Of a stretch of 64,000 nt of DNA, positions 7,793-14,859 are shown piece by piece. The notes under the pieces were generated by a model that had not been told where the DNA came from, did no database searches, and was given only the letters and a program-made list of their open reading frames with translations. The stretch is from Amycolatopsis xylanica. Lineage in GTDB: Bacteria; Actinomycetota; Actinomycetes; Mycobacteriales; Pseudonocardiaceae. Numbering within the stretch: the first letter of the stretch is position 1; each line of letters opens with the position of its first letter. The stretch is taken from positions 434,001-498,000 of the forward strand of contig NZ_FNON01000004.1 of the NCBI RefSeq assembly GCF_900107045.1, written 5' to 3'. The position numbers were made by a program, and so were the translations under genes.

Positions 7793-9189
7793 CAGCCCGC
7801 CAATCCCCGCATCGTCGCGTAGACGTGCAGTACCTGCAGCAGGATCGGGATCACCGCGATGGCGGTCACCGACTCCAAGATCTCCACCGCGCGGCCCCAG
7901 TACGGCCGCAATCGCTTGCCGGGCAAGCGTTCCGCGCTGAGCAGCAACAGCGCACCGGCGGCGAACACCGGCACGAACACCGCCAGCAGGCGGCCCAGCT
8001 GACCTTGTTCGGTCCCGATGTGCACCAGGTTGGCGACCACCGCGACCGAGGCGGGCACCAGGATCGACCACCGCTGCACCAGCCCGCCGGGGTGCCGCGA
8101 CCGCAAGTAGAGCAGGAAGGCGATCACCAGCGAAAGGACCATCGACCAGCCGTGGCCCTCGACCACGAGTAATGGCAGCAAAAGCGACTGAGCACTGCCC
8201 AAACCGACATGCAGCGCGGCCGAATAGCCCACCGTCGCGGCGCCGCGTTCGGTCACCATCTTGTGCGGGATCGGCTCGATGTCCTCGTTCAGCTCGTCGG
8301 CTCCGGTAGGCAGCATCGGCAGCGTCAGGCCAGAGAGCCGGAACGCGGTCGACGGCACGAAAACCCCCATGATCAGGGAGATCGTGAGCCCGATCGCGGC
8401 GGCCTGCGAGGTCGTGGCCGGGGTCAGCGAGCCGATCAGCCCGGTCACCGCGAGCACCAGCGAGAACATCACCGCGCCCGCGAACAGCAGCGCGGCGTCG
8501 GCCACCGCGAGCAGGCCGATCGCCAGCGCGATCAGCATTCCCGCCGCCGCGCCGGTCAGCCGGATCATCGGCGTCGCCACCGGATCCAGCAGCTCGACCA
8601 GCAGCAACGCGGCGACCGTCGCGTACGCCACGCCGACCCCGGCGAGGATCGTCGCGACCTGCGGGCGCGCCGCGCCACGCGCGACCAGCGCGGCGCCGGC
8701 GAGCAGGAACAGCGCCAGCACACCGGAAACCAGCGTCTGCACACCGACGGAACCCGCGCCGGGGATCAGGAAAAGGCCCAGCAGCAGTGCGACGCCCGCG
8801 CCGAGACGGAACATCCAGCGCGTGCGCGCGGGCGTCCACGCGCCGGGGTGCTCGCGCACCTGCTCGCCGACGCCTTCGACCAGGTCGTCGTAGTCGATCG
8901 CGGCGAGCTGCTCGGCGCGCGGTCGCAAGTGGACGGTCTCGCCGTCGAGCAGGTTCAGCTCGGCCAGCGTGCGGTCCTCGTCGAGCGGCGGTTCGCCCAG
9001 CCGTTGCACCACCCAGCCCTCGTGATCCGCACCCTGCTCGACCCATTCGGCGCCGAACTGGGGCAGGATCGCGGGCAGCAGATCGGCCAGCGGGACCTCG
9101 GCGGGCAATGCCACATCGGTGGCCTGTTTACCGAGGACGAACCGTAGCCTCCCCGAGCTTGTTGTGCGATGCTGTGTCTGTTCTTCCAT
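7792..9189 (-). CDS. eccD: Type VII secretion integral membrane protein EccD
   Basis: 465 residues. The ATG at 9189 was chosen because a Gly/Arg-rich upstream extension would run into the divergent eccC control region. Residues ~12-95 form the ubiquitin-like domain of EccD (GRLRFVLGKQATDVALP; LLDGETVHLRPR). After a linker come about eleven hydrophobic membrane segments to the C-terminus (for example VALLLGLFLIPGAG, AMLIALAIGLLAV-type helices). EccD forms the membrane barrel of the ESX translocon. It heads a two-gene eccD-eccB unit with a 1-bp overlap and is transcribed away from eccC, so the 134 bp between them must hold both promoters. Confidence 0.93.
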   Translation of the reverse strand: MEEQTQHRTTSSGRLRFVLGKQATDVALPAEVPLADLLPAILPQFGAEWVEQGADHEGWVVQRLGEPPLDEDRTLAELNLLDGETVHLRPRAEQLAAIDYDDLVEGVGEQVREHPGAWTPARTRWMFRLGAGVALLLGLFLIPGAGSVGVQTLVSGVLALFLLAGAALVARGAARPQVATILAGVGVAYATVAALLLVELLDPVATPMIRLTGAAAGMLIALAIGLLAVADAALLFAGAVMFSLVLAVTGLIGSLTPATTSQAAAIGLTISLIMGVFVPSTAFRLSGLTLPMLPTGADELNEDIEPIPHKMVTERGAATVGYSAALHVGLGSAQSLLLPLLVVEGHGWSMVLSLVIAFLLYLRSRHPGGLVQRWSILVPASVAVVANLVHIGTEQGQLGRLLAVFVPVFAAGALLLLSAERLPGKRLRPYWGRAVEILESVTAIAVIPILLQVLHVYATMRGLAG

Positions 9190-9323
9190 TGTGTCCAGGT
9201 CCTTCCTGCCAGGTCGGAGACCGGGAACCAGCCCGTATTCCAGCACCATGAGCGGCTGTTCCCACCCCAGTGCGACCCCCTCGGGGGCGAAATGGGGGAA
9301 GTCCACTCACCGAGGGAGAACTT

Positions 9324-12300
9324 GTGAGCACGATCCTTTTCGCCCGGCGGGCACGCAGGCCGAAACCGAGCGCGCCGAGCTCGGAGATCGAGATCCAGGA
9401 ACCGCCCGCGGTCCCGGAGGATTCCGGCGGCGGGCTCAGCTCGGTGCTGATGTACGCGCCGATGGGCCTGGGTTCGATGGCCATGGTGATGATGTTCGTG
9501 CGCCCCGGTTCCGGGATGATGTCGTACATCGGCGGCGGCATGATGGTGCTGTCGGTGATCGGCATGCTGATCGCGCAGCTGATGCGCAGTTCGGTCACGC
9601 ACAAGCAAAAGCTGCACGGGCATCGGCGCGACTACATCCGCTACCTGTCCCAGTTGCGCGGCAGGGTGCGCAAGTCACTCGCCGCGCAGCAGACGGCCGC
9701 GCGCTGGATCCACCCCGATCCGCGAGCGCTGTGGTCGATCGCGCTGGGCTATCGGCTGTGGGAGCGGCGGCCTGCGCACGAGGACTTCGGCGAGGTCCGG
9801 ATCGGGCTCGGCGTGCAGCGGTCGTCGTTGAAGCTGCTGCCGCCGGACACCAAGCCGATCGAGGACCTGGAACCGCTGGCCGCGCACGCGTTGCGGCGGT
9901 TCCTGCGCGCCTATTCGACGTTGCCGGACGCGCCGATCGCGGTGTACCTGCGTGGCTTCGGGCAGATCCAGTTCAGCGGTGACGACGACGCGGTGCTCGG
10001 CCTGCTGCGGGCGATCCTCGCGCAGTTCGCCACCGCGCACGCGCCCGGCGATGTCCGGATCGCGGTCTGCGTCGATCCCGACCGCGCGCATCGCTGGGAC
10101 TGGCTGAAGTGGTTGCCGCACAACCAAGATCTGGAAAGCCGCGACGCCGCGGGCACGCGGCGGCTGGTCACCGACGGCATTCCCGAGATCGAGCTGCTGC
10201 TCGGCGGGCCCGCGTTCACCGGCCGCCCGCGCTTCGAGTCGGACACGCCGATCACCGCGTCGGAACCGTTCGTGGTGCTGGTGCTCGACGGGGTGCAGGT
10301 GGCCGAGGATCACCGCGTCGCCGACGAGGGTTACCGCAACACCGTGGTGCTCGACGTGTCCGGTTCGCTGCCGTGGCAGCAACGGCCTGGCGTGCTGTTC
10401 CTGGAGGTCGACTCCGAGCAGGCGCGCACGGTCACGTTCGACCGGCTCGGCAAGCCGCGCACGAGTCCGCTGTGCCGCCCCGACCATCTCAGCGAGATCG
10501 CCGCGGCCGCGCTGGCGAGGACCATGGCGCGGTTCCGGGTCGGCGAGGCCGTCGAGGACGACGAGCCGATGGCGGCCGACTACGACCTCGCCGCGCTGCT
10601 CGGGCTCGGCGACGTCGCGACGTTCGAGCCGGTGAAGTACCGGCGTGAGCGAATGACCAGCAAGCGCAGGCTGCGCGTGCCGATCGGCATCGCGGGCGCC
10701 GGCGCGCCGCTGGAGCTGGACATCAAGGAGGCCGCCGAGGACGGCATGGGCCCGCACGGGCTGTGCATCGGCGCGACCGGGTCCGGCAAGAGCGAGCTGC
10801 TGCGGACGCTGGTGCTGGCGTTGGCCACCACGCATTCCTCCGAGGATCTCAACTTCGTGCTCGTCGACTTCAAGGGTGGTGCGGCGTTCCTGGGCTTCGA
10901 CCAGCTGCCGCACACCTCGGCGGTCATCACGAACCTCGCCGACGAGCTGGAGCTGGTCGACCGGATGCAGGACGCGCTGACCGGCGAGCTGAACCGGCGT
11001 CAGGAGCACCTGCGCGCGGCCGGGAACTACGCGTCGCGCCGGGACTACGAGGCCGCGCGGGCGCAGGGCGTGCCGCTGGAGCCGATGCCCGCGCTGTTCA
11101 TCGTGGTCGACGAGTTCAGCGAGATGCTGTCGAGCAAGCCCGAGTTCATCGACGTGTTCGCGATGATCGGGCGGCTCGGGCGCTCGCTGGGCGTCCACCT
11201 GCTGCTGGCGTCGCAGCGTCTCGACGAGGGCCGGATCCACAAGATCGAGACGCACCTGTCGTACAAGATCAGCCTGCGCACGTTCTCGGCGATGGAGAGC
11301 CGCAGCGTGATCGGCGTGCCGGACGCGTACGAGCTGCCGAACAGTCCCGGCAACGGCTACCTGCGGCCGGACACCCAGACGCTGGTGCGGTTCAAGGGCG
11401 CGTACTCGTCGGCGCCGTACCGGGCGAAGCGGCGGCAGACGGGGCTGGACTCGGTCGAGCAGCACGTGGTCCCGTTCGGCACGGCGTACATCGAACCGCC
11501 TTCGGTCGACCTGCCGGAACCCGAACCGGTGGTTTCCGATGCGCAGGAGGCGATCGAGACCATGCTCGATGTCCTCATTGGACGGTTGAAGCATGCCGGT
11601 CCGCGCGCGCACCAGGTCTGGCTGCCGCCGTTGAAGCAGTCGGCGACGCTCGATCAGCTGCTGCCGCCGCTGGTCGACCACCCGACGCTCGGCCCGCGCC
11701 CGGTCGGCGACCTGCACACGGCGAACCTGACGGTCCCGGTCGGCCTGATCGACCTGCCCGCGCAGCAGAAGCGTGAGCTGCTGCTGGCGGATCTGTCCGG
11801 CGCCAAGGGCAACGCGGCCGTCGTCGGCGGGCCGCAGAGCGGCAAGAGCACGCTGCTGCGCACGCTCATCGCCGGGCTCGCGCTCACCCACACCGCGGCC
11901 GAGGTCCAGTTCTATTGCCTCGACTTCGGCGGCACGCTCACCGCGTTGGCGAAACTGCCGCACGTCGGCAGCATCGCGCATCGCCTCGACCGCGACCGCG
12001 TCACGCGGACCGTGCTCGAGGTGACCAACCTGATGGCGCGGCGCGAGGCCTTGTTCGCCGAGCACAACGTCGACTCGATGGCGAGTTACCGGCGTGCGCG
12101 CAGGCAGGGGCAGTACGTCGACCTCGACCCGTACGGCGACGTGTTCCTGGTGGTCGACGGCTGGTACACGATCCGGCAGGACTTCGAGGAGCTGGAGGAG
12201 CGGTTCACCGAGCTGGCGGCGCGCGGGCTGAGTTTCGGTATCCACCTGGTGATCGCGACCAATCGGTGGTCGGAGATGCGGCCGTGGCTGCGTGACGTGC

Positions 12301-13298
12301 TAGGCACCCGGTTCGAGCTGAAGCTGGGCGACCCGGTCGACTCGGAGGTCCACTCACGCGTGGCGGCCACCGTGCCCGCGATCCCCGGCCGCGGCATCAC
12401 CCCGGACAAGCTGCACTTCCTGGCCGCGCTCCCCCGTATCGACGGCTCGTCCGACACCGACGACCTGGCCGACGCGACCGTCGAGCTGTCGGAGGCGCTG
12501 GCGATGCCCGGCGCCCCCGTCGCGCCGAAGGTCCGCCTGCTGCCGCACGTGCTCACCGCGCGGGAGCTGCCGGGGCCGACGGCGCCTTCGCCGTCTGCGG
12601 AAATGCGGGTGCCGCTGGGCATCGAGGACGTCGAGCTGGCCCCACAGTGGCACGACTTCGACGCGTCACCACACCTGCTGATCTACGGCGACGCCGAGAC
12701 GGGCAAGACGAACCTGTTGCGCCACATCGCCCGGTCCGTGGTCGCGCACCACACCTCCGACGAAGCCCGCGTGATGTTCGGCGACTTCCGCCGCGAGCTG
12801 CACGACTCGATCCCGGCTTCGCACCAGCTCGAATACGCGGTGGGCGTCGAGGCGCTGACCAAGTCGATCGCGGGCGCGGCGCCGGTGCTCGAGAAGCGCA
12901 TCCCCGGCCCGGAGATCACGCCGGACCGCCTGCCCAAGCGCGACTGGTGGAAGGGCGGGCGGCTCTACATCATCATCGACGACTTCGAGCTGGCCGAGTC
13001 CTCGGGAAGCGCGGGGCCGCTGGGTCCGCTGATGAACATCCTCCCCCAGGCGGCGGACGTCGGCGTCCACGTGATCATCGCCCGCAGCACGGCGGGCGCG
13101 AGCCGCTCGATGATGAACCCGGCCATCCGCCGCATGTGGGAACTCGGCACACCGGCCCTGCTCCTGTCCTGCCCGAAGACCGAGGGCGCGTTCCTGGGAA
13201 GCCTCAAGCCACGCACCCTCCCGCCGGGACGAGCCCAGTTCATCAACCGCCGGCGCTCAGTCCGCCTCGTCCAAACCCCCCTCGCCGACCAGCCCTAA
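9324..13298 (+). CDS. eccC: ESX motor ATPase EccC, single-chain FtsK/SpoIIIE type
   Basis: 1324 residues from a GTG start preceded by GAGGGAGA. Two N-terminal membrane helices (~45-95) are followed by a DUF-type domain and three FtsK/SpoIIIE ATPase domains. P-loops: GATGSGKSELL (~482), GGPQSGKSTLL (~835), GDAETGKTNLL (~1121). Walker B: FIVVDEF in domain 1 keeps the catalytic Glu; domains 2 and 3 read FLVVDGW and IIIDDF. This fits the known pattern in which domain 1 is catalytic and the others bind nucleotide and substrate signal. In mycobacterial ESX-1 the protein is split into EccCa and EccCb; here it is one chain. It is the only plus-strand gene of the core cluster and is followed by the paired palindromes at 13306. 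Confidence 0.95.
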   Translation: MSTILFARRARRPKPSAPSSEIEIQEPPAVPEDSGGGLSSVLMYAPMGLGSMAMVMMFVRPGSGMMSYIGGGMMVLSVIGMLIAQLMRSSVTHKQKLHGHRRDYIRYLSQLRGRVRKSLAAQQTAARWIHPDPRALWSIALGYRLWERRPAHEDFGEVRIGLGVQRSSLKLLPPDTKPIEDLEPLAAHALRRFLRAYSTLPDAPIAVYLRGFGQIQFSGDDDAVLGLLRAILAQFATAHAPGDVRIAVCVDPDRAHRWDWLKWLPHNQDLESRDAAGTRRLVTDGIPEIELLLGGPAFTGRPRFESDTPITASEPFVVLVLDGVQVAEDHRVADEGYRNTVVLDVSGSLPWQQRPGVLFLEVDSEQARTVTFDRLGKPRTSPLCRPDHLSEIAAAALARTMARFRVGEAVEDDEPMAADYDLAALLGLGDVATFEPVKYRRERMTSKRRLRVPIGIAGAGAPLELDIKEAAEDGMGPHGLCIGATGSGKSELLRTLVLALATTHSSEDLNFVLVDFKGGAAFLGFDQLPHTSAVITNLADELELVDRMQDALTGELNRRQEHLRAAGNYASRRDYEAARAQGVPLEPMPALFIVVDEFSEMLSSKPEFIDVFAMIGRLGRSLGVHLLLASQRLDEGRIHKIETHLSYKISLRTFSAMESRSVIGVPDAYELPNSPGNGYLRPDTQTLVRFKGAYSSAPYRAKRRQTGLDSVEQHVVPFGTAYIEPPSVDLPEPEPVVSDAQEAIETMLDVLIGRLKHAGPRAHQVWLPPLKQSATLDQLLPPLVDHPTLGPRPVGDLHTANLTVPVGLIDLPAQQKRELLLADLSGAKGNAAVVGGPQSGKSTLLRTLIAGLALTHTAAEVQFYCLDFGGTLTALAKLPHVGSIAHRLDRDRVTRTVLEVTNLMARREALFAEHNVDSMASYRRARRQGQYVDLDPYGDVFLVVDGWYTIRQDFEELEERFTELAARGLSFGIHLVIATNRWSEMRPWLRDVLGTRFELKLGDPVDSEVHSRVAATVPAIPGRGITPDKLHFLAALPRIDGSSDTDDLADATVELSEALAMPGAPVAPKVRLLPHVLTARELPGPTAPSPSAEMRVPLGIEDVELAPQWHDFDASPHLLIYGDAETGKTNLLRHIARSVVAHHTSDEARVMFGDFRRELHDSIPASHQLEYAVGVEALTKSIAGAAPVLEKRIPGPEITPDRLPKRDWWKGGRLYIIIDDFELAESSGSAGPLGPLMNILPQAADVGVHVIIARSTAGASRSMMNPAIRRMWELGTPALLLSCPKTEGAFLGSLKPRTLPPGRAQFINRRRSVRLVQTPLADQP

Positions 13299-13305
13299 AA
13301 GCTAG

Positions 13306-13370
13306 CCCGGGATAAAGCGGGCTTTATCCCGGGACGCTTTTCCCCGGGATAAAGCCCGCTTTATCCCGGG
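13306..13370. repeat. Paired GATAAAGC palindromes, copy 1
   Basis: Two 28-bp near-perfect palindromes (arm CCCGGGATAAAGC) lie 9 nt apart. The centre is GG in the first (13306-13333) and CC in the second (13343-13370), so the second is the first in inverted orientation. The pair starts 8 bp after the eccC stop. The same unit recurs at 24607 and 40514 and, as a single degenerate monomer, at 54191. Possible roles are bidirectional terminator, REP-like protein site or mobile miniature element. Confidence 0.85.
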
Positions 13371-13385
13371 CCAACACAAGCGGGC

Positions 13386-13429
13386 TCGTGAGTGTTCCGG
13401 CCGGTTCTAACCGGCCAAAACACTCACGA
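13386..13429. repeat. 44-bp dispersed palindrome, copy 1
   Basis: Two 21-bp arms (left arm begins TCGTGAGTGTTCCGG) around a CT centre. The right arm carries AAAA where the perfect copy has CGGA-type pairing, so this copy is slightly degenerate. It lies between eccC and mycP. Confidence 0.85.
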
Positions 13430-13454
13430 CCCCTGAGCTGGGAACCGTGGTCCC

Positions 13455-13604
13455 GTACGGGAAGGGCAAACACGCGTATGGGAAGGGCAAACATGCGTAC
13501 GCGAGCGGCAAACATGCGCGACCGGAGTCTTTGCCTTTCCCGTACGCGAGTTTGCTGCTCGTGTACGCGAGTTTGCGCTTGCTGTACGCGAGTTTGCCGG
13601 TGCC
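13455..13604. repeat. 21-bp-period array, 3 + 3 units
   Basis: Three tandem units start at 13455, 13476 and 13497 (form GTACGSGAAGGGCAAACATG). After a 24-nt spacer, three more start at 13542, 13563 and 13584 (form GTACGCGAGTTTGC plus 7 variable nt). Spacing is exactly 21 bp throughout. The second half of the unit flips from GGCAAAC to its complement GTTTGC. In addition TTTGCCTTTCCCGTAC at 13530-13545 is complementary to units 1 and 2 (15 of 16), which would allow a long hairpin. The 21-bp period is two DNA turns, as in arrays bound by one protein on one helix face. Confidence 0.8.
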
Positions 13605-13609
13605 GGGGG

Positions 13610-13653
13610 TCGTGAGCGTTGCGGGCGGTTAGAACCGCCCGCAACGCTCACGA
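13610..13653. repeat. 44-bp dispersed palindrome, copy 2 (supplies mycP stop)
   Basis: Perfect 21-bp arms around an AG centre; the arm is the GCGTTGCGGGCGG variant, in which both arms have changed together compared with the GTGTTCCGG form. The mycP stop codon (13648-13650) lies inside its right end, so the repeat defines the protein's C-terminus. Confidence 0.88.
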
Positions 13654-14859
13654 GTCCTGGAGTTCGAGGACGCGGGCGCGGGTCCAGCGGCGACGTCGGG
13701 CGGCCTTGACGAGGCGCGTGGTCATGACCAGGCCGAACGCGAAGACCGCCGCGCCCAGGATGCCGAGCACCGCGAGAAGCGGGCCGAGGTCGTCCGGCGC
13801 CGGGACCTCCGGGGCACGGGCCGCGGGCGGGGCAATGGGAGCCCCCGCGGCGGCCGGGCCTTCTTCGGCGAGTTCCGTGGTGACGGCGGCCAGGAGGTTG
13901 ACGGTGCCCCAGCCCATCGCGGGGTGGGGCATGGCCATCGGGGGATGGTTCGCCGTGGCCTCGAGACGATGCTTGATCTGGGCCGCAGTCAGCGACGGCC
14001 GGTACGCGCGCACCAGCGCGGCGGCCGCGGTGACGAACGGGGCCGCGTAGCTGGTGCCGCTGCCCTGCCAGTGGCCGGGGCCCTTGGGGCCGACGCTGAT
14101 CACGTCGACGCCGGGTGCCATCAGCGACAGGTACGGGCCCGTCTGGGAGAAGTCGGCGCGCTGGCCGTTGACGTCGACCGCGCCGACCGCGATCACGCCG
14201 GGGTACGACGCCGGGTAGGTGACCGGGTCACCGTCCTTGGCGCCGTTGGCCGCCGACGCGACCACGACGACGTCCCGTTCGACCGCGTAGCCGACGGCGG
14301 CGGCGAGTTCGCCGTCCTGGAGCGTCGTGCTGGCCGAAATGTTGATCACGTTCGCGCCGGAGTCGACGGCCTGCCGGATGCCCTTGGCCATGCCGCCCGG
14401 GGTCAGCGCGCCCGGCTCCCCCGAGGTCGCGCACCGGATCGGCAGGATCGTCACGCCCGGTGCCACGCCCGCGAAACCGGTGTCCGGCGACGCCGACGCG
14501 GCGATGATCCCGGCCAGGAACGTGCCGTGGCCGAAGCAGTCGCTGTCCGCGGGCCCGTTGCCGGGTGATGTCAGGTCGACGCCCCGCTGGACCTTGCCGC
14601 CCGCCAGCTGCGGGATCGAGCCATCGACGCCGGTGTCGACCACGGCGACGACCACGCCTTCGCCGCGGGTCAACGGCCAAACCCGTTGTGGCGCAAGCTG
14701 TTGCTGGGCCCACGGGACGGCCCTCGCCATGCCCTGCGGTGCTTGCAGGCACGCTTCCTGCTTGCCGTTGGGTAGTTTCGCGGGCCCGGACTGCGCCCAG
14801 GCCGGGGTGGCGAACAGCAGCGATCCGGCGAGCAGGAGCGGCACGGCCCGGGCGGTCAC
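13648..14859 (-). CDS. mycP: Mycosin, type VII secretion subtilisin-like protease
   Basis: 403 residues from a GTG start that overlaps the stop of the 794-residue gene (GTGA). A signal peptide (VPLLLAGSLLFATPAWAQ) is followed by a subtilase domain with the full triad: Asp in AVVDTGVD, His in DCFGHGTFLAG, Ser in SGTSYAAPFV, and the oxyanion Asn region ASAANGAKDG. A Pro/Ala linker and one C-terminal membrane helix (LLAVLGILGAAVFAFGLVMT) anchor it outside the membrane, with a basic cytoplasmic tail. Mycosins stabilise and regulate the ESX complex and process some substrates. The last codons and the stop come from the 44-bp palindrome at 13610. Confidence 0.95.
   Translation of the reverse strand: MTARAVPLLLAGSLLFATPAWAQSGPAKLPNGKQEACLQAPQGMARAVPWAQQQLAPQRVWPLTRGEGVVVAVVDTGVDGSIPQLAGGKVQRGVDLTSPGNGPADSDCFGHGTFLAGIIAASASPDTGFAGVAPGVTILPIRCATSGEPGALTPGGMAKGIRQAVDSGANVINISASTTLQDGELAAAVGYAVERDVVVVASAANGAKDGDPVTYPASYPGVIAVGAVDVNGQRADFSQTGPYLSLMAPGVDVISVGPKGPGHWQGSGTSYAAPFVTAAAALVRAYRPSLTAAQIKHRLEATANHPPMAMPHPAMGWGTVNLLAAVTTELAEEGPAAAGAPIAPPAARAPEVPAPDDLGPLLAVLGILGAAVFAFGLVMTTRLVKAARRRRWTRARVLELQDS

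Larger units (their letters stand above)
13299..13647. other. Gene-free convergent region packed with repeats
   Basis: 349 bp between the converging ends of eccC and mycP. It contains, in order, the paired GATAAAGC palindromes (13306-13370), a 44-bp palindrome (13386-13429), a 21-bp-period array (13455-13604) and a second 44-bp palindrome (from 13610) that runs into the mycP stop codon. The short open frames here only translate the repeats (for example GKGKHAYGKGKHA) and have no ribosome sites. Confidence 0.8.

Noticed and set aside
9675..12245. Long open frame antisense to eccC
   Set aside because: Product is Arg/Gln/His-rich without family motifs; it comes from high-GC third-position bias opposite a real gene.
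13455..13604. CRISPR array
   Set aside because: Units are 21 bp back to back without unique spacers, and no cas genes are present.
13388..13615. Possible small gene with GKGKHAYGKGKHA repeats
   Set aside because: It only translates the 21-bp array and palindrome; no ribosome site.
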